This document shows, piece by piece, positions 9,121 to 17,817 of a DNA stretch of 45,962 nt. Below the pieces are notes generated by a model. The model ran no database searches. It was given only the letters and a program-made list of their open reading frames with translations, and was not told where the DNA came from. The first letter of the stretch is position 1; each line of letters starts with the position of its first letter. The translations under genes and the position numbers were made by a program. This DNA comes from Bacteroidales bacterium (GTDB lineage: Bacteria > Bacteroidota > Bacteroidia > Bacteroidales > GCA-2748055), in NCBI GenBank assembly GCA_029931975.1, contig JAOZQY010000027.1, positions 1 to 45,962 of the forward strand. The letters are read 5' to 3'.

Positions 9121-9867
9121 ATGCTGAACGAACGACAGAGCAGGATCCTGGAGATCCTTGGAACAGACAACCGGACCTCGGTAAATGAGCTTTCGCAGAA
9201 GCTGGATGTGTCTTCGGTGACCATTCGGCAGGACCTGAATCACCTGGAGTCGCAGGGACTGCTGAAAAGGGTTCATGGCGGAGCTGTGCTAAAGGACGGA
9301 GACGACCTTGATAACCGCCTGGGGATCAATTATGATCAGAAGTTAAAAATTGCCCATAAAGTGGCTGGATATGTGAATGATGGGGAGACGATTCTAATTG
9401 AATCGGGTTCGGTTAATGCTCTGCTTGCCAGGGAAATTGTAGCACATAAGAAGGTGACTATCATTACCACCAATGTCTATATTGCCCGTCAATTCAGGAA
9501 GAATAGTAAGGCCAATATTATTTTGCTTGGCGGAATTTACCAGCCCGACAGCGAGGCCCTGGTGGGTAAAATGACCCGGGCCTGCATCGACCAGCTGAAT
9601 ATTGACAAGGCCTTTATCGGCATCGATGGATATACCCCGGAAAAAGGTTTCATGCTGCGCGATCTCTTCAGGGCCGAGGTCTCCAGTCATATCATACAGC
9701 GAGCCAAAGATGTTTTCATCGTATCAGACTCCAGTAAGTTCGGGAAAACCGAGCTGACCAGCATCTGTTGTTTATCGGAGATCAGACATGTGGCCACCAA
9801 CGAGGATCTGCCTCAGGAGTTCAAAGAAGCTTTTCAGAAAGCGAATGTGGATCTGATTCTGGCCTAG
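9121..9867 (+). CDS. DeoR family transcriptional regulator
   Basis: 248 residues from the ATG at 9121, directly after the kinase stop; a TTG at 9112 in the same frame would add three residues and overlap the kinase. Residues 1-57 are the DeoR helix-turn-helix (RQSRILEIL...VSSVTIRQDLNHLESQGLL). The rest is the DeoRC sensor fold, with IESGS, IGIDGYT and SDSSKFGK, where such proteins bind phosphorylated sugars. As the last gene of the operon it probably represses it and is relieved by a phosphosugar made by the kinase or by the glycyl radical enzyme. Candidate binding sites lie at 4747-4776. Confidence 0.9.
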   Translation: MLNERQSRILEILGTDNRTSVNELSQKLDVSSVTIRQDLNHLESQGLLKRVHGGAVLKDGDDLDNRLGINYDQKLKIAHKVAGYVNDGETILIESGSVNALLAREIVAHKKVTIITTNVYIARQFRKNSKANIILLGGIYQPDSEALVGKMTRACIDQLNIDKAFIGIDGYTPEKGFMLRDLFRAEVSSHIIQRAKDVFIVSDSSKFGKTELTSICCLSEIRHVATNEDLPQEFKEAFQKANVDLILA

Positions 9868-9891
9868 TAGCGTCCCATCAGCGACTCATAA

Positions 9892-10119
9892 GAGATATTC
9901 TACTTACCATGCAGATTTCGAATCATCTCAAGGGAGAGCTTCCTTTTCCGTGACAACACTTCCGATAGGCTACAGAATTTCCCCTTCCGGGTAGGGATTG
10001 GTTGGTGGTTCTTCCTGCTTCCCCTTTTGATGGTGTTACTGATTTCCTGGCTGACAGTTAGTTCACAGGTAATTAAAACAGCCAATGTGAATCCGGCCGA
10101 CACCTTGAAACGTGAGTAG
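9892..10119 (+). pseudogene. Decayed C-terminal end of a MacB/FtsX-type ABC permease
   Basis: The forward frame from about 9892 to the TAG at 10117-10119 has no start codon of its own and begins right after a stop at 9889, but it reads as the end of an FtsX-like permease. There is FPFRVGIGWWFFLLPLLMVL (last membrane helix) followed by ISWLTVSSQVIKTANVNP and ADTLKRE, matching the usual NP-x-x-SLR-x-E ending of MacB-type permeases. About 76 codons remain; the rest of the gene, the periplasmic domain and the partner ATPase are absent. It is a remnant lying between the DeoR regulator and the convergent small membrane protein gene. Confidence 0.7.
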
Positions 10120-10132
10120 AAAGAGTGCTTAA

Positions 10133-10438
10133 TTAAACATTTTTACAACGCAAGAGATCCATCACCAGGCAGGAGCTCTTCTGATGGCAACGTCGATGTA
10201 CCCATTGTATCAGCAAGGAACCAAATTGTTGTCCCAGGAAAAATGCGCCAACCAGGAAAACATAGGTATACCAGCTAAATCCAATTCCTGAAAGAAGCCT
10301 TAGAGCCACAATAAAGGGGACCGGAATATGGATGGCCAGAAACCACTGGGTGGATAAGCGTTTCACATTGCCCCTCCAGTACCCGAAGGGTATATTCAGG
10401 ATGAAAACAAGGATACTTATAAGAATGAGTTTACTCAC
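10133..10438 (-). CDS. Small conserved membrane protein, unknown function
   Basis: 101 residues with about three hydrophobic segments: LILISILVFILNIPFGYWRG, WFLAIHIPVPFIVALRLLSG and YTYVFLVGAFFLGQQFGS. The IPFGYWR and HIPVPF patterns recall a small family of unnamed membrane proteins in Bacteroidota and relatives; I know no function. It starts at a GTG (10438-10436) that overlaps the helicase stop as GTGA, so its translation is coupled to the upstream DEAD-box helicase. The C-terminal tail is basic and cysteine-containing (HRRCHQKSSC). Confidence 0.65.
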   Translation of the reverse strand: MSKLILISILVFILNIPFGYWRGNVKRLSTQWFLAIHIPVPFIVALRLLSGIGFSWYTYVFLVGAFFLGQQFGSLLIQWVHRRCHQKSSCLVMDLLRCKNV

Positions 10439-11676
10439 TTCTTCTTCTTTTTCTTCTTTTTCTTCTTCTGAAATTCCTCTTCCTCGGTGATTAAGGACTG
10501 CCAGTCAGTCTCTTCGTTTTCAATGGATGCGGCTATAGTATCTTTGTAGAAGCCTTTGGAGATCTCAACCCTGTAGATGGGTTTTCCAAGATGCTCCTCA
10601 ATGATTTTAAGCATCTCCCTTTCCTCCTTGCTGCAAAAAGAGATGGCCTGACCCTTGTTGCTGCCCCGACCGGTCCGTCCCACCCTGTGTACGTAGTATT
10701 CGTGAGTTTCAGGAAGATCGTAATTCACTACCAGCTCAACTTCTGGAATATCAATACCCCGCGCACTAACATCAGTGGCAATGAGCACTTTTAATTTCCC
10801 CTGTCTGAAGTCCTGCATGGTTCGCTCGCGCTGGGCCTGTTCCTTGTCACTATGGATGGTCTCAGACTCAATTTCCACACGCTCAAGCGCCTTTTTAACT
10901 CGCTCGGCCCGTACCTTTGTTCTGACGAAAACAAGGATTTTCTGCTCAGCACGCTCCCTGATCACACTTTCAAGGAAGAAGCGCTTATCATCCATTTCGA
11001 TAAAGGCCACCGCATGGTCAATGTTCCTGGCCACGGGATCCTTGGGTGATATCTGGATCCGGATGGCATCTGTCACCAGAGAGTAGGCGATCTTCTTGAT
11101 TTTTTCATCAATGGTGGCGGAGAAAAAGAGAGTCTGCCGCTTGCGGGGCAGGTGTTGCATCAGGTCCCTGATGTCACGGATAAAACCCATATCAAGCATA
11201 TGATCAGCCTCATCCAGTACCAGGATTTCCACGCGCTGGAGCTTCAGTGCTCCCTGACTCACCAGGTCAAACATCCTTCCGGGAGTAGCTATGAGCACAT
11301 CTACCCCTTTATTCAGCTGTTCAATTTGTGGATCCTGTTCCACCCCACCGTGAATGGCAAAGGCTTTTACCCTTGTGTGCTTTCCCAGAACGCGGAAGAC
11401 ATTTTCAGTTTGCAGAGCCAATTCGTGGGTAGGCACCATTACAAGGCACTTTACACCATCGGGACGTCCTTTGATTTTACGCTCCTGAAGCACATGCAAA
11501 ACCGGAATGGCAAAAGCTGCCGTCTTACCCGTTCCTGTCTGGGCAATGGCCAGCACATCTTCTCCACTCAGGATGTGAGGAATGGATTTAAACTGTATAT
11601 CTGTGGGCCTGGTAAAACCAAGTTTGGAGATGCTGGTTTTGATTCCTTCTGCGATGCTGTACTCTTCAAACTTCAT
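10435..11676 (-). CDS. DEAD-box RNA helicase, RhlE-like
   Basis: 413 residues with the full motif set: Q motif FTRPTDIQ, motif I AQTGTGKT, Ia PTHELALQ (His replaces the usual Arg), Ib TPGR, II DEAD, III SAT, V ATDVSARGID and VI HRVGRTGR. It unwinds short RNA duplexes with ATP, in ribosome assembly, RNA decay or cold adaptation. The C-terminus is a run of about eleven lysines directly before the stop, a short basic RNA-binding tail encoded by the AAG/AAA-rich tract at 10438-10470. The end of the gene overlaps the next small membrane gene. It diverges from a second DEAD-box gene across a 267-base gap. Confidence 0.93.
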   Translation of the reverse strand: MKFEEYSIAEGIKTSISKLGFTRPTDIQFKSIPHILSGEDVLAIAQTGTGKTAAFAIPVLHVLQERKIKGRPDGVKCLVMVPTHELALQTENVFRVLGKHTRVKAFAIHGGVEQDPQIEQLNKGVDVLIATPGRMFDLVSQGALKLQRVEILVLDEADHMLDMGFIRDIRDLMQHLPRKRQTLFFSATIDEKIKKIAYSLVTDAIRIQISPKDPVARNIDHAVAFIEMDDKRFFLESVIRERAEQKILVFVRTKVRAERVKKALERVEIESETIHSDKEQAQRERTMQDFRQGKLKVLIATDVSARGIDIPEVELVVNYDLPETHEYYVHRVGRTGRGSNKGQAISFCSKEEREMLKIIEEHLGKPIYRVEISKGFYKDTIAASIENEETDWQSLITEEEEFQKKKKKKKKKK

Positions 11677-11943
11677 TCATTAACTATTTGATGCAAAGAT
11701 CTCAATATTCCTGCTAAGTTCAAATCTTTCCCCGAATGTTGCCGGAAAAAGCTCTAAAAGCGGAATGTGGATTATTTGATTACCTTTGCACAAATTTCTT
11801 AGCCGACTTTTCAAACAGGCAGTTTTCCCGTATTCAGGGTCCCTTCTCTTTTTTTCTGATTCAGCTAAGGCAGCGAACTCTTTGAAGCTCGTCATTTTAA
11901 ACCATATAACAGTCCTGTAATAAGGCTGTTCAAAATCAATTTT
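11677..11943. promoter_or_regulatory. Divergent intergenic region between two helicase genes
   Basis: 267 bases separate the two helicase start codons. On the plus strand TACCTTTG at 11781-11788 matches the Bacteroidota -7 element TAnnTTTG; a start there would leave a leader of about 150 bases before 11944, as is common for cold-shock RNA helicases. No equally good -7 element was found for the minus-strand gene. A 97-codon minus-strand frame spans the region, but it shows no recognisable family and I do not call it. Promoter assignment is tentative. Confidence 0.3.
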
Positions 11944-13167
11944 ATGAGTAATACAACAGTAAGAAACAAACAAAGTAATTATTCGAATCCCGGACGCAAA
12001 AGAGTTCAGGGTTCAAACAACAGAAACCGGAACAATGCCCGTCCGGCCAAGAAAGCATCGACACTTGATCCTGCGCTTCTTGTGAAAGAGGCAGATCATT
12101 CAGTGGTAGAAAAAGCATTTCGCTCAGACCGCATGGTCAGTGAGCTTCCCATAGATATCAAACTGAGACAGGCTCTTGCCGCAAAGGGTTATGAAACGCC
12201 CACCGAAATTCAGGACAGAACCCTGGAGACCCTGCTTGAGGGCAAGGACATTCTGGGAATTGCACAAACAGGAACCGGGAAAACCGGAGCCTTTCTGATC
12301 CCAATCATTGAGCAATTGCTTCATAAGAGGGTAAATCCATATGCACTTGTGGTGGTACCCACCCGTGAACTGGCGCTTCAGGTAGAAGAGGAATTCAAAA
12401 GTATGTCAAAGGGACTGGGCCTCTATAGTGCCTGTTTTATCGGAGGAACCAATATCAACAGGGACCTTCAGACCCTTCGCAGAAACACCCACGTAGTGAT
12501 TGCCACACCAGGAAGGTTGCTCGACCTGACAGATCGCAGGGCTATTGACCTTGGTAAATTTAGAACCCTGGTACTGGATGAGTTTGACCGCATGCTGGAT
12601 ATGGGTTTCATTCGCGATGTGAACAGGATCCTGGATGGAATGAAGCAGCGTAATCACACCATGTTGTTCTCAGCTACCCTCGATAAGTCACAACAATCGA
12701 TGATCAATAAAATTCTGAAGGATCATGTGACTGTGAAGGTGAGTACTGGAAACAGAGGTGGTGATGCTATTGACCAGGAAGTGATCAAAGTGAAGCCGGG
12801 TGAGGACAAATTCAAGATATTGGAAGAAATGCTTTCTCATGATGAGTTCTCAAAGGTGCTACTTTTCGAAGAGACCAAGCATCGGGTAAGTCGCCTTTGT
12901 ATGAAATTAAACAATTCGGGCGTCCGGGCGGATCAGATTCATGGAAACAAGAGTCAGAATGCCAGACAAAACGCTTTGAAAGCATTTAAGCAGGGTCGCG
13001 TCCAGGTACTTGTGGCTACCGATGTGGCTTCACGTGGCATTGATGTATCCGATATATCCCATGTGATCAACTATCAGGTTCCGCAGACCCACGACAGTTA
13101 TATTCACCGCATTGGCCGTACCGGTCGCGCCGGAAAGATTGGGAAGGCATACACTTTCGTAGCCTAG
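11944..13167 (+). CDS. DEAD-box family RNA helicase with DEFD motif II
   Basis: 407 residues. A basic, low-complexity N-terminal extension of about 40 residues (rich in Asn, Arg, Lys) precedes the helicase core. Motifs seen: AQTGTGKT, PTRELALQ, TPGR, SAT, ATDVASRGID and HRIGRTGR. Motif II reads DEFD in place of DEAD, while the Asp and Glu needed for magnesium and water activation are kept. The protein ends right after motif VI (KAYTFVA), so unlike its neighbour it has no C-terminal tail. It is divergent from the RhlE-like gene and converges with the LytTR regulator gene, their stop codons sharing four bases (CTAG) at 13164-13167. Confidence 0.92.
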   Translation: MSNTTVRNKQSNYSNPGRKRVQGSNNRNRNNARPAKKASTLDPALLVKEADHSVVEKAFRSDRMVSELPIDIKLRQALAAKGYETPTEIQDRTLETLLEGKDILGIAQTGTGKTGAFLIPIIEQLLHKRVNPYALVVVPTRELALQVEEEFKSMSKGLGLYSACFIGGTNINRDLQTLRRNTHVVIATPGRLLDLTDRRAIDLGKFRTLVLDEFDRMLDMGFIRDVNRILDGMKQRNHTMLFSATLDKSQQSMINKILKDHVTVKVSTGNRGGDAIDQEVIKVKPGEDKFKILEEMLSHDEFSKVLLFEETKHRVSRLCMKLNNSGVRADQIHGNKSQNARQNALKAFKQGRVQVLVATDVASRGIDVSDISHVINYQVPQTHDSYIHRIGRTGRAGKIGKAYTFVA

Positions 13168-13913
13168 CTATCCAGCCAGTTCTTGAATTCACGCACACGT
13201 TCACGTGCTACTACGATCTTTTGATCGTCGATACCTTCAATAACGATTTTCAGCCGGCTGTTGGACCAGGCAATGATCTGTGAACATGCCTCTATGGAAA
13301 CAATATATTTCCGGCTGATCCTGAAAAATCTGTTCACATTCAGCATGCTTTCCAATTCTTCCAGGGAATAGTCGATAATATAGTCCCTGTGCGTGCTGGT
13401 ATGCAGGTAGGTAGTCTTCTCAAAACTGTAGAAGGCAAGGATGTCTTCCACCATGATTGTTCTGATCTTCTCCCCCACTTTCACCATAAACCTCGATTTG
13501 GCCGGCTTTGAACCAGGATCGGCCCTGAGGTTCAGCAGGCTTTCCAGTCCTCTGTTTGAAGTAAACTGTTTTGCCTTCTCCACGGCCTTTCGCAGGCGTT
13601 CTTCCTCGATGGGCTTTAAGAGATAGTCGATGCCGTTGGTATTAAAGGCTTCAATGGCATAGGTGTCATAGGCAGTTGTAAAGATGATGGGGCAATCGAT
13701 ATGGACCTTTGAGAAGATCTCGAAACTGATTCCGTCGGCCAGCTGTACATCTGAAAAAATAAGATCCACAGGAGGTTCCTGCTCCAAGAAGGCTATCGCC
13801 TCCCTGACTGTTTCAAATACTCCGTCTATTTCCATTCCGGGTGCTACCTCATGAATCAGCCTTTTAAGGTGACTAACAGCCCTGTTTTCATCTTCCAGAA
13901 TTATCACCCTCAT
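13164..13913 (-). CDS. LytTR-type response regulator
   Basis: The frame opens at an ATG at 13925, but the in-frame ATG at 13913 overlaps the kinase stop as ATGA and begins with the normal receiver start MRVIILEDEN, so it is preferred (249 residues). The receiver domain occupies residues 1-120 with phospho-acceptor D55 (IFSDVQL) and the conserved Thr/Lys (TTAYDTY, LLKPIEE). A LytTR DNA-binding domain follows (about 145-249: ILAFYSFEKTTYLHT, RFFRISRKYIVSI). LytTR regulators bind direct repeats upstream of target genes. It is the partner of the LytS-type kinase just upstream and the last gene of a four-gene operon with a TonB receptor. Confidence 0.92.
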   Translation of the reverse strand: MRVIILEDENRAVSHLKRLIHEVAPGMEIDGVFETVREAIAFLEQEPPVDLIFSDVQLADGISFEIFSKVHIDCPIIFTTAYDTYAIEAFNTNGIDYLLKPIEEERLRKAVEKAKQFTSNRGLESLLNLRADPGSKPAKSRFMVKVGEKIRTIMVEDILAFYSFEKTTYLHTSTHRDYIIDYSLEELESMLNVNRFFRISRKYIVSIEACSQIIAWSNSRLKIVIEGIDDQKIVVARERVREFKNWLDS

Positions 13914-14956
13914 TGCTTGTCCCATTTGATGATTGGCACCTCTACAGAAAAATGCTTATCACTTTCCCCAATTACAATCTTCCTGTCGGTGAAGTAGCTG
14001 TACTGCTGCCTGATATTGGCGAGTCCGGTCTTTTTTGATTCAGACGAAGCTGCTTTCAATTGCAAGTTATTCTCCACCTTCAAATATTCTCCCTTTCTGG
14101 AAATATGAACTGTCAGGGCTTGATTTCCTGAGATTTCGTTATGCTTTACACAATTTTCAATCAGTAGCTGAAGGGTCATGGGTACAATCATTTCATCTTC
14201 CTTTGCCTTGAAATCTTGTCTGATGGATAATTTATCTTCAAATCTGGTTTGCAGGAGATAAGTGTATGCATTAATAAATTCCAGCTCCTCTGTGATAGGT
14301 ACCAGCTCCTTGTCCCGGCTGTCCAGCACATAGCGAAAAAGCTGACTCATCTGACTGATAAAAGCTACTGCCTTCTTTTGATCTTCGTAAACCAGATCGC
14401 TCAACACATTGAAACTATTAAAGAGGAAGTGGGGATTGATCTGGTTTTGAAGCGCTTCGTACTTATATTGCAACATCTCGGCCTTGAAGCGTTCTGCTTC
14501 CAGCAGGGATTTTTTCCAGTTCTGAAAGAAAGCAATCAGCACAAAAGTCGCAGAGACCAGGAAGGAGATCAGAATTGCAATATAGCTGGTCCGAAGAGCC
14601 CAATATATTGGATTCTCCGGTAGGGCTCCATAGACCAGCAAGAACATGATCATCTGAACCGCCAGGTAGGCTATGGCAGAATATCCAATGATCGCCAGGC
14701 TTCCGAAAATGGCTCTTTTTACCAGGTGCTCCTGCCAGCTGTACTTCTTGTCGAGCAGTTTATATATATAACTGTGCCCTAGCGATTGGGTCAAACAGAT
14801 CGCTAAAGCCCAGACATAACTGATTAAAAATATCCGGAAGCCCTCATCCCTACTGTCAAAAATAAAAAGGGTGATTAGCAGGGCCAGCAGGAGCATGGCA
14901 GCCAGGTTGATCAGGTGTTGCCTGACCGGGTATTTTTTTATGATTGAAACTTTCAT
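13910..14956 (-). CDS. LytS-type sensor histidine kinase
   Basis: 348 residues. Four membrane helices lie at about 16-33, 41-60, 84-108 and 122-144, followed by a short linker and the His_kinase domain (PF06580) with QNQINPHFLFNSFNVLSDL; the phospho-acceptor is H176. The ATP-binding N box is LIENCVKHNE near residue 265, followed by a glycine-containing SKKTGLANIRQQY segment. There is no separate periplasmic sensor domain, so the membrane helices themselves or a partner protein must sense the signal. The neighbours upstream, a TPR-like secreted protein and a TonB receptor, are candidates for that signal path. Confidence 0.92.
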   Translation of the reverse strand: MKVSIIKKYPVRQHLINLAAMLLLALLITLFIFDSRDEGFRIFLISYVWALAICLTQSLGHSYIYKLLDKKYSWQEHLVKRAIFGSLAIIGYSAIAYLAVQMIMFLLVYGALPENPIYWALRTSYIAILISFLVSATFVLIAFFQNWKKSLLEAERFKAEMLQYKYEALQNQINPHFLFNSFNVLSDLVYEDQKKAVAFISQMSQLFRYVLDSRDKELVPITEELEFINAYTYLLQTRFEDKLSIRQDFKAKEDEMIVPMTLQLLIENCVKHNEISGNQALTVHISRKGEYLKVENNLQLKAASSESKKTGLANIRQQYSYFTDRKIVIGESDKHFSVEVPIIKWDKQ

Positions 14957-14984
14957 CTTTTACAAAATACAAGTTTTCACCAGA

Positions 14985-15629
14985 TTACTGGCCACATCTT
15001 TTCACAATTCCTTCAGTCTCCCCTTTCCCCCAGCTGGGATGGATGGGCGATTTTCGCTTATAGGAATCCCAGGATTCCAGCAGTTCTAAAGCTTTTTCAC
15101 AAATGGGTGCGGTATCGGAACCAAAGAAACTGGCAGTTCCCATTTCATTGGAGATTCGCAGGAAGAGCGCACGTGGATTATTGGGTTCAATGGCCAGGGC
15201 CCGGGCAATGGCAGCACTGATAAGCGGCGAAGTGCTCATCGATCTTCCAGGAGGATTAATGACCATATAGCCCGTATGATAGAATGCTTTCATCACATAT
15301 ACCTCCGCTTCATCGGGGGCAATTTCTACCATCTTTTCAATGGAAACCGAAGCTCTTTCCAAATATCCATCTCTGACGCCGGCTTCCAGATGATCCATGA
15401 AACCCATTATAACATAGCAATGCGCTTCGTAGTAAAGCGGCAGCCACTCTTTTGTTTCCATATTAGCAATAACATGGAACTGGTTGGCGAGGTCCTGGAA
15501 ATCTTCCACGGAGCTGCAGCTTGCAAATTTCCTCAGAGTCTCCCCCATTTTTTGGTAGTACTTCTCATTTCCGCCCATAACGACTGTGGCAATAAGCAGG
15601 GCACTTAACAATAATGTTGTTCTTTTCAT
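14985..15629 (-). CDS. Secreted TPR-like protein of unknown function
   Basis: 214 residues with a signal peptide (MKRTTLLLSALLIATVVMGG). The body is helical with TPR-like repeats, for example YLERASVSIEKMVEIAPDEA and IARALAIEPNNPRALFLRI. The C-terminus ends in a conserved-looking SYKRKSPIHPSWGK segment and a late cysteine. It lies 11 bases after the TonB receptor and 28 bases before the kinase gene on the same strand. That placement suggests a periplasmic scaffold or cofactor of the receptor, possibly linking it to the kinase; this is inference. Confidence 0.7.
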   Translation of the reverse strand: MKRTTLLLSALLIATVVMGGNEKYYQKMGETLRKFASCSSVEDFQDLANQFHVIANMETKEWLPLYYEAHCYVIMGFMDHLEAGVRDGYLERASVSIEKMVEIAPDEAEVYVMKAFYHTGYMVINPPGRSMSTSPLISAAIARALAIEPNNPRALFLRISNEMGTASFFGSDTAPICEKALELLESWDSYKRKSPIHPSWGKGETEGIVKRCGQ

Positions 15630-15640
15630 GATTTCGATTA

Positions 15641-17809
15641 TTAATTGATTTTATCTAATTGGTTGATTTCTTTGTCTTTGGAAAGGGTAATAAAACATCC
15701 TATTAAAAACCAGCGTTTTGCTCCCGGAAGAATCGGGGCACTGCGGTAGGTCCCGCTCTCATCTGGCACAGACGCATATTTATATCCAAATTGTTGCTCT
15801 GAGCCCAGAAGGTTAGATACTGAAGCATAGATGATGACATTCTGTTTGGGCAGATAACTCCAGTTGATATTAAGTGAATGGTACGCCATGCTTTTCTCTC
15901 CGTTGAAAACATCCTTGTTGGGATCGTTGTAGTGACGGGGGGAAGCTATGCTGAAGTTAACTCCCAGCTGAGATCTCAGGCTGTCGAACCAGTGTTTGTA
16001 GATCAATGTCAGATTGTGCTTACTGGTGAAATTATGCACAGCCTCACCGGGATAATCGAGGTAATCCCGAATGGATTCTATGTAGGAGTATGAGATCCAG
16101 TACTCCCCGTTTTTAATACTCTTGCGGTCTCTCCAGAAAAAATCCAGACCATAAGCATATCCATCTCCAAGGTTGTTGACAAAGCTGTACTGCTGATTCT
16201 CTCCTATGCCATACTTTACCAACTTGCTATATTTTTTGTAGTATACTTCGGTTCGCAACATTCGCTTATCTCCGTTCATCAGGTAATTGAAGGTATAGTG
16301 ATCGGCCCGTTCAAAATCGAGACTATTACTATACAGGAGATAGTCATTATCGGGATCCTGAAAAAACCAACCATAGGCCAGGGATACCTGGCTTCTCTTA
16401 GCTATTTTATATGCGGTGGATATCCTGGGTGCCAGGCTGGAACGGTTCAGGTAGTCTGAGTATTCAAAGCGGGTACCCACGCGAGTGATAAACCTGGATG
16501 AGGCATATATTTCAGCTTCAAAAAAGCCGGTGAGGGTGTTGTTGGTATAAGTGCTGGCTTCCTGCAACTCTGCCAGAGGATATTCCATTCCAAATGTTTT
16601 TGCGTACCATTCTGTCCCAGCCAGAATCCTAAGACGGTCGCTGACCTTGTGTTTCAGGCTGAGTTTGGCATGTGTGCCCCGTAGTGACTCATTTATCTTC
16701 AGACTGTCGATGGCTATCCTGTCCTGGTTGTTGGTAAAAGAGAAAGCAGTGGTCAGGATCCAGTTTTTTCGGATCTCGCCGATCCATGATGTATTAAAAA
16801 ACTGATTATCGTTTACCAACTTGTAGTTGAATGTGGTTCCGGGGTGATCCAAACTCTCTTCAATGGTAGTAAGGCTGGAGCGATTGGCTGATCCGTAAAA
16901 CTTGAACATACCCGATTTCCCCGTCTTCAGTCTGAAACTCATATCTCCTCCAAACGATTGGGGCTCACTTTTCCAGCTGGTATACTGTGGCACTAGTTTC
17001 ATATATGGACTCAGGTTGTTATACCCGATGGAGGCTGCAACAGAGGCATTCTCCCAGGTTTTTGTACCACCCAGTTCCGCTCCAACTGATAGCAATGAGA
17101 TATTGAGCTGATCCTGCACCGGCATGGCATTGGTCTGCAGGGAAAGAACAGATGAGAGTGCCTGACCGAACTCTGCAGAGTATCCACCGGTACTGAACAT
17201 CATACCACTGAACATAAAGGGACTGAAACGTCCCCTCACCGAAGTGTTGGGCGATGAGGAACTATAGGGTACATAGACCAGGGTACCATCGATATAGGTT
17301 TTCGATTCCCTGCTATCACCCCCCTTTACAAAAAGTTTGCCCGATTCTCCTACGGTCGTGGTTCCTGGCAGCGCCTGCAGGGCACCATATACATCACCAG
17401 AAGAGCCATCGGTGGTTACCATATCTATGGAACTAAGGGCAATGGACTTCTTTTTGTCTCCCGCCTCAAAGGTTCCGGCTGTTATGGTTACAGCAGTGAG
17501 TTCATTTACTTCTTCATCAAGCTTAATGGGATCCAGTTCCATAGAGCCGCCAGTAAGGCTGATTTTTTCCCTATGCTTCTTGAATCCGATAAACTCAATA
17601 TTGAGTATCTGTTCACCAATTTCTGAAGTCTCCAGGATAAAATCCCCTTCCAGGTTACTGGTGGTTCCGTCGTAGCTTCCCTCAATATAGATATTGGCTC
17701 CGATCAGGGCTTCTCCCCTGTTATCTGTAACTACTCCTGAAATAATACCTTGTGCAAACAGGGAGGCCGGGATCAGGAACAAGAGGCAAAAGAGTAAAGA
17801 ATATTTCAT
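15641..17809 (-). CDS. TonB-dependent outer membrane receptor with CarboxypepD_reg domain
   Basis: The frame extends to 17863, but the ATG at 17809 gives the signal peptide MKYSLLFCLLFLIPASLFAQ and is preferred (722 residues). Residues about 22-105 are a carboxypeptidase-regulatory-like domain (GVVTDNRGEALIGANIYIEG), followed by the plug (about 120-235, with ALQALPGTTTVGESGKLFVK) and a beta barrel of alternating aromatic strands to the C-terminus. There is no SusD-like partner next door, so this is not a classic Sus pair. The operon context with a sensor kinase and regulator suggests uptake of, or response to, a specific ligand. An 11-bp inverted repeat lies nine bases upstream of the start. 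Confidence 0.9.
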   Translation of the reverse strand: MKYSLLFCLLFLIPASLFAQGIISGVVTDNRGEALIGANIYIEGSYDGTTSNLEGDFILETSEIGEQILNIEFIGFKKHREKISLTGGSMELDPIKLDEEVNELTAVTITAGTFEAGDKKKSIALSSIDMVTTDGSSGDVYGALQALPGTTTVGESGKLFVKGGDSRESKTYIDGTLVYVPYSSSSPNTSVRGRFSPFMFSGMMFSTGGYSAEFGQALSSVLSLQTNAMPVQDQLNISLLSVGAELGGTKTWENASVAASIGYNNLSPYMKLVPQYTSWKSEPQSFGGDMSFRLKTGKSGMFKFYGSANRSSLTTIEESLDHPGTTFNYKLVNDNQFFNTSWIGEIRKNWILTTAFSFTNNQDRIAIDSLKINESLRGTHAKLSLKHKVSDRLRILAGTEWYAKTFGMEYPLAELQEASTYTNNTLTGFFEAEIYASSRFITRVGTRFEYSDYLNRSSLAPRISTAYKIAKRSQVSLAYGWFFQDPDNDYLLYSNSLDFERADHYTFNYLMNGDKRMLRTEVYYKKYSKLVKYGIGENQQYSFVNNLGDGYAYGLDFFWRDRKSIKNGEYWISYSYIESIRDYLDYPGEAVHNFTSKHNLTLIYKHWFDSLRSQLGVNFSIASPRHYNDPNKDVFNGEKSMAYHSLNINWSYLPKQNVIIYASVSNLLGSEQQFGYKYASVPDESGTYRSAPILPGAKRWFLIGCFITLSKDKEINQLDKIN

Positions 17810-17817
17810 GTGAATGG

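Noticed and set aside
11680-11973. 97-codon minus-strand frame between the two helicase genes
   Set aside because: It overlaps the start of the plus-strand helicase, shows no recognisable domain or signal, and lies where long leaders are expected.
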